This document shows, piece by piece, positions 24,257 through 35,761 of a DNA stretch of 64,000 nucleotides. Positions within the stretch are counted from its first letter, which is position 1, and every line of letters begins with the position of its first letter. Source of the stretch: Membranipora membranacea (lineage: Eukaryota > Bryozoa > Gymnolaemata > Cheilostomatida > Membraniporidae); assembly GCA_914767715.1 (NCBI GenBank), contig OU612065.1:15810001-15874000 (forward strand), written 5' to 3'. A model generated the notes under the pieces. That model saw only the letters and a list, made by a program, of their open reading frames with translations. It was not told the DNA's origin and made no database searches. The position numbers and the translations under genes are program-made.

Positions 24257-25025
24257 GTCTGATAGCCTTAGACCTAGAAAATCCAAAGAGCTGTTTTGTG
24301 ATTGTTGTACCCCCTTTCTTGTTATAAAAAAGTTGCTAATTATATTGCCTGATAGTTTTGTAAGACTTTTGTAATAGATATCGGTATAGTGCAATAATAA
24401 CACTATGAATATACCGAGGTATCAAAGAAAAACATACAGACACATATCCCAGGGTGCAGTGTGAGCTTAGTTTCCGACTGAGTCTGCAAAAGATTTTGTG
24501 AGTGAGCTCGGCAACTAGTCACTGTTGACAAGGGTTGTATAACCATAAAGGTGCAACTTATGTAAGTCAGGTTGAGTTTTTTTTCTAGATATATGTGTAT
24601 GTATCAGTTAGAGTAATACATATGCGTGTGTATAAATATGTGGTCTCCCAGTCAATTTGTTACATGTCCTTTGCTTCCACTGAGTTGACACCAGTCCTGT
24701 GTGTGTCCAAGACCGTCACCAGGGCAGTGCCAGGCCCAGGGAGTATGCTCAGCTGTTCTGTTGACACAGCCACTCCACTTACTGGCACACCAACCAAGTT
24801 TAAAGTTGGATGCTGTGTGTGTTGAGTTAGAGAGAATAGGGTCTGCTCTATGTATATGATGAATGAAATTGCTGTGGAATGAGCAAGGTGTGTCACGTGT
24901 GTTATTGAAGTATTACATGTGTACTCTTTTACTTAGTTAGTAGTCATGATGATTGAAGGGTGATCTTCCGCAACAGGGGATTTTCATCTAGCAAGCAACA
25001 TTATACTAAACATATATCAAGTCAC

Positions 25026-25080
25026 TACAGCTTGTGAAGGTCCTATGGTTGAGGTATCTGAACCTGCACAAGCTGTAGCG
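25026..25080. repeat. Short inverted repeat
   Basis: ctacagcttgtg and, about 30 bases on, cacaagctgtag form a 12-bp perfect inverted repeat upstream of NDUFS1. It may be a small MITE remnant. Confidence 0.6.
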
Positions 25081-26477
25081 GGTCATACTTACTTCGTACT
25101 TCTAGGATGATCGTCAACTTCACTGTCAAAGGTAGTGGCGATGTGGCAAGCCGTCTGTTGGTAATCAGTCCAGTGTAATCAACGGAAAATCAGGGGGGAT
25201 TGCCAGTTTGGGAACCTAGCCAGCCACTGGGGGACCATGTAGCAGTGAGCTACCAAGGGGCAGGGAATCTGCGATTATTATTATGATAAATAAACTGCTT
25301 CTTTATGAGAGTGTTCTTGAGTGACATCATCATCTTCTGGTTGAAGGTTTCTTGAACTAATGTTGTGGTTTGGATATCTGCAGGCTTAAATAGTGCTCAT
25401 TGTGATTGTCCTTGCTCCTGTGGTCATGTATACTGTCATGAAATTTTCCCCTGCCGACACATCACCGCAGAGACCAGATATAGGTTCGCTGTGTGTGTTT
25501 TTTGCCCCTGATATAATGATTGCAGACCAGGTTGGAAGCTGACCTACTAATGCTCATCCTGGTCAGCCTGCCAGCCTTGTTGATATTGATAATTGACCAT
25601 TGCTCCAAAAGGCAATCATGTAACATCTCGTTGTCAGACCTATTGAATGTCATGAATCACTCAAAAAAAATTTGTGTGTGTGTGGCTTAGAATAGTAACA
25701 TATTGAGAAAACATGTAAACTAACTCTGCAACCTACAACTGCCAAAAACTCATCTAGGCCTCATATATTAAGAAGAGTGTTTGGTCCACAAACAGACTGG
25801 AGAGGCTTGTCATTGTTGTGTATGCAAAGGGAGTGACCAATGGCGGATCATATGATTGGGATTTTGTCACTTTTCTAGAACCAGTGCGCTTTCAATATAC
25901 ATCCACTATTATCAAAGGGGTTTGCATACTTCGTTATGATGCCCAATTGTTAATTTCCGAGTGCAAATTATTTGAATGTTCCCCACCCACCAGTGGGGCG
26001 GAAGATCATTGCACCCACTCACAGGTAGTCCACTTCAAGTGGTTCATTTCAGGGACTGGATTCAGTCACTTACAATTGTTCTCTTTTCTATACTACTGTC
26101 ATGTGCTGAAAGATAATCTGTCAATGGAACTCTCCATAGCTTAATATGTTATGATACCAATATAGGCAATGAACCTCACCTCATTGTGGGTTATTGTAAA
26201 AGTGAGTCCCAAAAACGCTTCAGGGAAATTTTGAGATAGAAGGTTCTCTCATTGAACATAATGGTGTTGAATTCAACCTTGGCATAAACTCCATGGTCAT
26301 CGCTATCATCAAGCAGAAACAGTTTAATCCTATACCTGAGCTATACAACAATTGCTCTCTTCCCATTGTTTTGCCTAGCTAGAAAGTGATGATGCTAGAC
26401 CTTTTTGTTATGGTAACAACTTGTCACGTTATTTTCTAGTTATCAATGTGAACAGCTTGGAACTGTAGCAAAGAAAC

Positions 26478-29400
26478 ATGCTGAGGATCAATGCATTCAG
26501 CAAACTTCTCAAATCTAACAAAGCACTCACTGCAGCCTTGATTGAGGGTAGGTACAAGTTGATCTGTCTGAAAGTGACCAGCATGGATAAAGCTGCACTT
26601 CAAGTCTGTGACCAATAAGCAATGGAGTATGACATTGACTGGCCAACATTTGAATGGTGTTCAGTTGAACCAGACCTTCGTTCTCTGTTGTGCATTGTTA
26701 CTGGTTGAATTTGGCGGTCTTAAAATATGATGTATGGTCATTCCATTATCAAACATGCTGCAAGATGGACTTTGGGGCCCATAAAACCCAAGTTGAAGCC
26801 CTCTATGCGTTGAGATTGATTGATAGCAGAAACAAGGTAAATATGTCTTTGCTTATTGTTCCAGGTGGATCATGTCGCTATCAGCAGACTGCAGCGATGC
26901 CAGAGAAAGTGGAGGTATTCGTAGATGATCAGAAGATACTGGTGGATCCTGGCACTACCGTACTTCAGGTACTATAACTAATAGTAACAAAGTGCTTACA
27001 TTCTGTGTATCCATCGCGCTGTAGACCATCAGGAAAACTACATTCACAAATCGCATACTACTTTATCAATCACTCTTCATAATTGATACTTGTTTGGAGA
27101 TCAGGTTTATCTATGTAGCAGCATTCAAACACCATCTTCCTCCTCTGATGGATCACTGCGATTCCGATATCTTGCATTTTGTCAGTTTTTGTTCATTAGT
27201 TTCATTAGATAGACTCTATTTTTGTGATTATCTTACTCAACTGGTTGAATTACAGGCATGTGCTATGGCAGGTGTTGAGATACCGAGGTTCTGCTATCAT
27301 GACAGGCTCTCTGTTGCTGGTAACTGTAGGATGTGTCTGGTCGAGGTAGAAAAATCACCCAAAGTAAGATAACGAGATATTAATATTGTGTATTTTGTTT
27401 ATGTGATGCATTCACCATGAGGTTTGGGGTCCTCAGTTTTCAAATTCTGTCGTTTTTTGCAGGATGTTTACAAGAAGCCAAACTCACCTTACACTTTGTC
27501 CTGTGTGGTGATATAATTGTATACTCTAAATTGTTTGGTGTATGGTTTATGTTTGTTTGTTAAATTCGAAAACCCGCTCTCCAGAGATGTTTAAATATTG
27601 TATTCATATTTGTTTATATTAGGGATGTGGAGTTGTGGTATAAATATTTATTTGCATTTTTTCTCCCTCAGCCGGTGGCATCCTGTGCCATGCCAGTGAT
27701 GAAAGGTATGAGGGTTAAGACAGACTCAGCTATATCTCGCAAAGCTAGAGAAGGTGTGATGGAGTTCTTACTTGTCAACCACCCTCTGGACTGTCCTATA
27801 TGTGATCAGGGTGGAGAATGTGACCTACAGGTACGTAATGAGCACTGTACATTACTTTCTTTATATGGTTGCTACATGGGTCGATCGAGTCAATCGCAAG
27901 ATATATTGTGAGCTGCGTGTGGCTGTAGTCCTCTATGCCTTCATGACCATAGTAGAGCTGAACCTCCGCCCTTCGTCTTAGATCTTTTACTTTTGCAATA
28001 TAATGAATCAATGAGTAACGAAACAATATAATACGGAATCAGATACCTAATATTTAGAGAATGAGAAGGTCCTACACTCTTACTATTTAACAGGATCAGT
28101 CAATGGCTTTTGGCAGTGATAAAAGTAGATTCGTCGATAATGAATACACTGGAAAGAGAGCAGTCGAAGACAAAGATATCGGACCGCTTGTCAAAACTAT
28201 CATGACTAGGTGTATTCAGTGTACTAGATGTGTCAGGTAAGTGATTTTCAAACTGACGATACCTGTGCGGATAAAATCATGGTAGATGCAATAGACATAG
28301 CAAAGCTGTTTTTAATATGATTTGGAGTCTTCATACCCGGTAAATTTAATTAAAACTGCGGCAAGCAAAACTGATATTCTATTTGTGCTTGCTGTACTTC
28401 AACTTCTAGGCTAACTAAATCGACAAAATTTGATATCATAATGATTGCAATATTGGTGCTACTCGCGTATAATACCCGAGTAGCACCAATATTGCAATCA
28501 TTATGTTATTGTCCCTGTATAAACGTACGCTGACATGTTTTATTTATCATGTTCTAGGTTTGCATCTGAGGTAGCCGGTATTGAAGATCTGGGAACCACA
28601 GGACGTGGTAATGACATGCAGATCGGTACATATGTAGAGAAGCTCTTTGCCTCAGAGTTATCTGGTAATGTGATAGATCTGTGTCCAGTAGGAGCTCTCA
28701 CCAATAAGCCGTACTCATTCACTGCACGACCGTGGGAGCTGAGAAGGGTGGAGAGTATCGATGTTATGGATGCTTGTGGTAGTAACATTACCGTCGGTAT
28801 GAGATCTGGAGAGGTGATGAGAATCCTACCAAGAGTTCATGAGGTCAGTGACATGTTAGCATCAACAAAATAAAAAAAGAATGCTTGAGGAATACAATGT
28901 ATTATCTCATTTGATTGAACTTTGAAACCTGCTTGTGGGGTATAGCAAACTTGATGTATTACAGCACCTATTGAAATTTGACTTCCTGCAAAGTTTAATA
29001 TTTTTGCACTCAAGAGATTATGATAATAACTTTATGCGTCTTTCTTACTTCAATAGGATATCAATGAGGAATGGATATCAGATAAGACAAGATTCTCATA
29101 TGATGGGCTTCGGCTTCAGCGACTCACATCACCAATGATGAAATCACCAGAGGGTAGTCTTGTCAACTGTGACTGGGAAGATGCACTGTTCTGTGCTGCA
29201 GAGAAGATATCCAGGGTTTGTAACCATCTAAAGGTTTCTATATGCTAGGTCTAGTTGTATTTAAATATTGCGACTTTTCAATTTAAATAAAATATTATTT
29301 GTTCACCGCTGTTGTCTAACTCAATGTATCTTATTTCTAGGCCGGTGATGGTAAAGTAGGAGCTATAGTTGGTAGTATGGTGGATGCTGAGACTCTTGTT

Positions 29401-32400
29401 TCAGTTAAAGATTTCGTCAACAGACTCGGAAGTGAGCTCCTGTGTACAGAGGAAGATTTTCCTTCAGCTGGCTCCTGGTAAGCTGAACCACAAAACAATC
29501 TCAGAACTTCATTTGGCCTTATGATTGCCAATACAATATGTTTGTTATATTTTGATGACCATCTGGTGTCATTGCACCCCCTTTACTCAAGTTCATTGAC
29601 CCATTTAGTCAGGAATATCTTGCTTAGGCTTGGTATATAACAAAGTGTAAATAAACCAATATTGAGCTGTTGTTATTAGATTGGTATGATTATCTCCTCT
29701 TTCTTTGCAGCACTGACTTCAGGTCAAACTATGTAATGAATGATGGATTGGTTGGAGTTGAAGACGCTGATGTTGTGATGTTTGTCGGATGTAATCCACG
29801 ATTTGAGGCACCAGTATTTAACGCAAGAGTAAGAAAATGGTGAGTAACATTGAATGAACATATTAAATCATTTGTCAAGTCAGTGTCCATGAGATGCAAG
29901 TTATAATACAGTAAAATTGCATGAAAATGGCTACTAGCTGAGGCAAGGAGTCGATCACTTCCAACTTCTTGAGCTATTGTGAAACACCTTCTCAGCTCAG
30001 AAGAGGAATAGAACAATCTTTAACATCTGATTGGCTTAGCATATACAAAATGTTTTTAAAATCACATCGTTTTTTGATAACGGGTCAAATGTATACTGAG
30101 CTGTTTGTTTTTCACAGTTGGATACACAATGAGTTGGATATCTCCATGGTCGGTGAAGCTGTTGACCTCACATACGATTATGATGTAAGTAAGATGCTAA
30201 CAGCCAAGAATCATAGATTGTCTAACAACAGTACTTCGGTTATCTATCCTTCATCATTAATTTACTTTTTCAGAATAATCATCTGGCCCAACTGTCCCTA
30301 GTCATGATGACTATTGCCTTATTTGTCTTTGGTAGCATCTGGGCGACACAGTATCAACATTAGAAGATTTGATCAATGGTAAACATGAGTACAGCGCTAA
30401 GCTGATGTCTGCTCAGAGACCGATGATAGTTTTGGGTAGTGAGGCTTTGCAGAGAGAAGATGGCACAGCTATCCAAAGACTTGCCCAAGAGCTCAGTGCC
30501 AAGCTCAAAGCTGCATCTGAAGATCCCACCTGGAAAATATTCAACGTGTTACACAAGGTAATCATTTCCCACCAAATTCTCTAGATCCAATCGTAAATGT
30601 TTCTTCAAAACTTTGAAACTAAACTGTTCTCAACTTCAACTGCATCCATAACAATTATTTTATGTAATTTTACTGCATAGAACAATGGGATTCCTGCTCT
30701 ATTGGGTTAATATGGCTGTTAATGTTTTCCATGTTTGTTTTCAGAATGCTAGTCAGGTAGCCGCAATGGACCTCGGATATAAGACAGGATTGAAGGCAAT
30801 AGCCGAAGCACAGCCAAAAGTTCTATACCTGCTTGGAGCTGATGAGAAAATCACATCCAGGGATATTCTTCCTGCAGACTGCTTTGTCATCTATCAAGGT
30901 CAGTAGCTTGCTATTGGAGATGCTTGTTCTGATGGTGCAATGACACGTCTGAATACATAACTAACACAAACTTGGTTTATTTCATATACACACCTTTATT
31001 CGCTAGTGCATAAGTTTTACAAATGATATGGATAAATTGGAGTTGTCCAATCATTGAACTGTAGTTCAATGAGATGATAACTTTAAATAAAATGTGACAT
31101 TTTAACATCTGTATTTCCAGGACATCACGGAGACAAGGGGGCAGCCATTGCTGATCTTATATTACCGGGAGCTTCATACACAGAGAAGAATGCAACATAC
31201 GTCAACACAGAGGGTAGATCTCAGCAAACTCGACAAGCAGCCACTCCACCTGGTCTAGCCAGAGAAGACTGGAAGATTGTTCGCGCCTTATCAGAGGTAG
31301 TAGACTTGGATGTTTGACAAATGTTACAAATAGCCTGCCATCCATTAGTGTACCACATCATATGTTCTGATATGTATATATTTGTCAGCTTCAAAATACT
31401 GAACAGTTTTGGGTTATTTAAATCTGTGGTTATTGACTTGGTATTTTATTCTTCTGTAGATTTGCGGAATCACATTACCTTACGACACTTTGAGCACTGT
31501 CCGTCAGCGTCTCTCACAGGTATCACCAAATCTAACCAGATATGGAGATAAAGAGGAAGCCAACTTTTTCGCTCAAGCCACAGAAATGAGCAAGGTTTGT
31601 ATTTGGTCACCAACACTCACATCCTATTCATGTAATTGATGGTTGTGGCAGACAACTGACCCTTCTGTGGTCACTTAATAGATAATAGAGAAGATGATTC
31701 AACAAAATTATTTATTATACATAACAGAGCATCAAACATCCTGTGAGCGGTGATCAACAGGACAAATATTATCTGCACTGTTGTGACCTAACTGTTTGTG
31801 GAGCCCTAACTGTTTGTCGAGCATACACACATCGCTGCTTCATGTATGATCTGGGCTTGTTTTGATGCTGATTAGCTGGAGAAACAGCTTTGATAATCCC
31901 AATCTTAATTCCATGGATGCTTTAAAAGTTAAATGGGTGACACTTTGGCAGAATTATCACGAACAATTTAGTCCTATGTCAGCATCCTAATTTCAGTATC
32001 ATCATCAAGTTCATTGAGCTAGTGAGTTAACCTGGGGGGGTCTTTCAATTAGAAAGAGTGATCCTTTACTAAAGCAATTTATCACTATCACATCGCTCAA
32101 AATTATCACTCACTTGGTGTTTCAATTAGAGAAAATCGCTCCCAAATCGCTCACTCAGAATGTATATAGTTCCATCAAGTGACTGTGCGATCTGAAAGCG
32201 ATACCTCTAGCAGGTATTGCTCACTCACTGAGTGAGCGATAAGACTGCGATTCTGGCTGTTTCTAATTGAAAGACCCCCCTGATCTGATCCTATTTGTAC
32301 CATTCACGTATCATTGTCTATTTGTAGAAATCTGTCACTCCTATTCAACAAAGTCCGTTATCAGCTTCAATGAAGACTCTATCACAATTTTACATGACTG

Positions 32401-32474
32401 ACAGCATATCGAGAGCTTCGAGAACCATGGCTAAATGTGTCCAAGCTGCTAAGAGCACTGAGACACAATTGTGA
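26478..32474 (+). CDS. NDUFS1: NADH dehydrogenase (ubiquinone) 75-kDa Fe-S subunit, mitochondrial
   Basis: Largest core subunit of respiratory complex I. It carries iron-sulfur clusters N1b, N4 and N5 in the matrix arm, passing electrons from NADH toward ubiquinone. Fifteen exons join in phase: 26478-26547, 26865-26968, 27256-27363, 27672-27830, 28094-28236, 28558-28843, 29057-29215, 29341-29477, 29711-29839, 30118-30184, 30336-30557, 30745-30898, 31121-31296, 31460-31594 and 32328-32474, giving about 731 residues (human 727). The N-terminus [15 protein letters not shown] is a basic, acid-free mitochondrial presequence. Cluster ligands are all present: Cys71, Cys82, Cys85, Cys99 (2Fe-2S); His131, Cys135, Cys138, Cys144; and CIQCTRC plus LCPVGAL for the third. 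The molybdopterin-oxidoreductase-like half follows, with [18 protein letters not shown] and the ending [17 protein letters not shown]. Intron 14 carries a MITE and intron 5 a perfect hairpin. Confidence 0.97.
28437..28505. repeat. Perfect 29-bp inverted repeat, 11-base loop
   Basis: The left arm, from cataatgattgcaatattgg through gctactcg, is matched exactly by its reverse complement ending attgcaatcattatg, with an 11-base spacer. It lies in intron 5 of NDUFS1. The absence of any mismatch suggests a recent origin or gene conversion. The transcript would fold into a strong hairpin. Confidence 0.95.
32034..32280 (-). mobile_element. MITE copy 2, family ending GGGGGGTCTTTCAATTAGAA
   Basis: A 247-bp element in the last NDUFS1 intron, bounded by GGGGGGGTCTTTCAATTAGA and TCTAATTGAAAGACCCCCC. 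Read on the minus strand it matches copy 1 at 5528-5750 from end to end. Both share tcacttgatggaactatata and the gatcgctcac motifs. It has about 30 extra internal bases containing tctaattgaaacacc, resembling a partial internal copy of the element's own end. Confidence 0.85.
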
Positions 32475-33061
32475 GGAACCGCCTCATCAATAAGTTTTTT
32501 GTTTCAAGAACACCTGGTGGATTGCTTTGAATTGGAATATACACCATTTTACTTCACGAGTTTTGCTTGAACTTTTTTAATTTAGCTTGTGGTTGCATAC
32601 AGAGCTATTCTTAGGAAATACTTGGATTTTTGTAACCCTTACCAAGATATTGGTTTGATGTTGTAAAATCACGCCCATCTGTTTGATTATATTTATGTCT
32701 TCTTGTTACATGTAATAATAGGTGGTACAAAAACAAAATCGGTATCAATTATTATTATTGCTAGTGGCAGATTCTGCAAATGACAGCTTTCAAAGATAAG
32801 TCATAGTTATAGTGGTAGTAGTACTTAGCCTGCAATCTGTTATACTAGGTGAACTTTGTATTTAAACTTAATTGGAACGTCATTAAACTGATATGTGCCA
32901 AAATAACATATCTAACTCAATCATGCAATTAAAAGTCCCAACACATCATGGCTGCATATAGAACTGGACCATTTCTAAATTGAAGTCAATGAGTCCAAAG
33001 ATTTTGATATATTATTTTAAACAGTCATAATCAGCCTTGTGATGAAGCTCCCTTAGATAGA
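32475..33061. other. Spacer between convergent NDUFS1 and WASH1
   Basis: Only 587 bases separate the two stop codons, so the 3' UTRs probably fill or overlap in this stretch. No coding exon, repeat or clear AATAAA signal was recognised. Confidence 0.5.
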
Positions 33062-35761
33062 CTAATCATCACCCCAGTCATCGTCATCATCACCATCATC
33101 CTGGATGGGATTGAATTTTATCATGTCAGACATTTTAGACATGGCACCACCAGGTGCCTCTGCTGCCGCCTGTGGTTTGGGTACTGGTGTATCATCGGCT
33201 GACGACTCCTTAGCTTTAGCTGAAACATAAGTGATGACTTTTAAACTTGGATATGCAACAGTGTACAAGGTACAGGGGTACAGGGTTTGAGCACAGCTTA
33301 GTCCGGAATTTTCAATTTTAAGATATACCAGAGTATGCAAGTTATCCTTCACACCAAAGGCACTTGCTATGCTATGCTATGCTATGCTGGTGCCACAGTA
33401 AATAGGCATTATTATTGACCTGTTAGTTTTGTAGAAGTTGCTGATTGCAGTACACTTACCTCCTGATCCAGCAATTCCCCTTCTTCTCATTGTAAGCATG
33501 CTGGCTAGATCAGACATCAGATCTCCACCACCAGAGGAGGCTTTAGGTTCTTCCTTTTGCTTCTTCTTCTCCGCCTAGCATAAGAAATAGCAAAATCACA
33601 TTATAACTCAGACCGAAATGGCGTTAAAAGCTCATCTTTATGTTCAAGTCTCACCCAAATATCACAGGCTATAAAAACCATCACTTCTCACCTTTCTTTT
33701 TGATGATTTTTTGAGGCCGGCCTTTCCAGCTCCTCCAGCATTTCTGATGGCGGCGAGAAGTGATCCTCTACCTCCACCACCATCATCTTCATCTTCTTGG
33801 ACTGTTGGGGCAGCAGCTGGAGCAGCAGCAGGAGCAGCTGGTGCCGGGGGAGGAGCGGCAGCACCTATATAAGTAAACAGCAAATGCTTGAATGAATACT
33901 AAACGGAAAATCAACTTGAAGCATGATGCAAACAGCAATAGTAAGATCTGGGGACCACGGCATTGAGTAACAGTGCTCACAAAAACATTGCTTCACTTTC
34001 CTTTTTACCAGCAGCAAATCACACTTTTGTTCAACTTTCTCTACTTAATGCCAAATTGATAATGGGAATAACATAACCCAACTCACTTGGTGGAGGTGGT
34101 GGTGGAGGTGCAGCTGCTGCAGGAGGAGGCGGTGGTGGGGGAGGTGGTGCTCCACTAGGTGGTGGTGGAGGTGGTGGTGGCGCCCCTCCACTTGGGGGAG
34201 GTGGAGGAGGAGCAGAGCCAGCAGCTCCAGGAGAAGGTTGATCAAGTGCTGGAAGGTCTGGTACAACTTCAGGTAGATCTGGGAGATCCTGAAAGAACGC
34301 AGAGGGAGCAATCGCAGGACCCAAGTCTGCTCCATACACCAGGTCATCAGCAACATCTAGGAACATATATACATGTAAATATAATACAATGACTTGGCAA
34401 ATTACACCCTTACCCAAACTCATAATACAGAGGGGAGAAAAACTTTCCCATAATAATTCAGATCTAGATTAGTAAACATTTTCATTCCTTACATTCCAAT
34501 ACAAAGACATTTTCTGACCTGGTAAACCAGGTAGATCTCCTGGGACAGAGATCAGCGGTACTTCTCCAAGATCTGGGCGGTATATGAACGTCTCTTTTTC
34601 CTTCTGTCCCACTGACTCTCCCATGGCTATAGTCATGGGTGCATCGGCAGGGCCAGATAGGTCCTCATCGTCAGAACTACGAATCTTTGTCACCACTCCT
34701 CGAGGATCTAACATCACATACTTCTTATATCTACATAGTAAGAAAACAGATATTGAAGGACAAAATAAAAAGACATTTCATCAACACCTACAATGGTAAT
34801 CGTGCAGTTGAACTGAGCTAATGTCAACAGTCATAATAATTTCCCATACAATATGAAAGCTCCACTTACGGGTTTTCGGCTGTGTTGAACAACAACAGAG
34901 AGCTGACAGAGCCAATGTTATTAGGGAGGCGCCCTAGACCTTCACTTGATGTGTTATCTGCATCTTTCTTACCAACCTGAGAAAATGAAGGCATATAGAT
35001 TAAAAAATGATCAGCTGGAGGAAGGCTCAACCATGTCATCAGTTATAAACTGACTTGCACCACAGAATAACCAGAAACAAGGCAGCAAAGCTATATTATA
35101 AAGCTAGTATAAATGTCAAACCTGCACGCTGTAAAACTTGAGTTTGTTTCTCATATCCTCGTCGGTGGGAGCATGGTGGATCTTCTTAACCAGTTTGTAG
35201 TTAGCATGTTTGTTGGGCGTGAATTTTGCTTGTGAGAATAGGCTGCTGTAGTCATCAAGCTTTTCACCTGCCGGGTACTTGGCACTGGAGAATACCTGTA
35301 AAAGGAAACATGATGGTGAGCTCCTCAAGCTATGTACAGGTGCTTGGTCATCATGAAATTAGAGTAACTACTTTTCAACTCATTTCCTTGCAGATATAGT
35401 TTTCACAGAAAGAAAGAATATTGCACAGATGAAGTTGCTGCTCTGGCTAAATTACAGGAGATACTGAAACCTTGCTGAAACTGCCTTGATAACCTGCATT
35501 TACCTGCGTTGCCTTTTTACGACCCTTCAGATGATCAACCTTGGCTTGTGCAACCTTAGCTCTGTGCTGAACTTGAGCGAGTCTATCTCTATTAACTTTC
35601 ACCCGATTCTCAGCTTTTGAGAAAACGTCGTTCATAACGCCTTGAAGATAGTCCAATGACTCTGCTATCTGGTGGACTAATTCTTCATGTCGAAGATCAG
35701 TTGAAATCAGATTCAGATCATACTGCTGATACTTTGTAGGATCTTCCGGTATGCCCTTCAT
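33062..35761 (-). CDS. WASHC1: WASH complex subunit 1 (WAS family homologue)
   Basis: Nucleation-promoting factor that activates Arp2/3 on endosomes to drive retromer/retriever sorting. Eight exons join in phase: 35761-35504, 35295-35122, 34976-34870, 34730-34519, 34356-34087, 33864-33692, 33574-33460 and 33219-33062, giving about 488 residues. The WASH homology domain is clear: STDLRHEELVHQIAESLDYL, AQVQHRAKVAQAKVDHLKG, VFSSAKYPAG, then EGLGRLPNNIGSVSSLLLFN and YKKYVMLDPRG. VADDLVYGADLGPAIAPSA precedes a proline-rich block with runs of 6, 8 and 9 prolines. The C-terminal VCA region has GSLLAAIRNAGGAGKAGLKK (WH2-like), LMSDLASMLTMRRRGIAGSG (central) and an acidic end with the critical tryptophan, DDDDDWGDD. 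The start is uncertain: the first exon stays open for seven codons to an acceptor at 35782, so an upstream coding exon is possible. Confidence 0.95.
33366..33388 (+). repeat. Microsatellite (GCTAT)n
   Basis: Four tandem GCTAT units followed by gct, in an intron of the WASH1 gene. No interruptions are seen. Confidence 0.85.

Larger units (their letters stand above)
24183..26477. other. Shared upstream region of eEF1B and NDUFS1
   Basis: This 2.3-kb gap between two divergent housekeeping genes probably holds both promoters. No coding exon was recognised. A stop-free stretch on both strands around 24660-24825 has no domain I can name. A short inverted repeat lies at 25026-25080. Confidence 0.55.
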
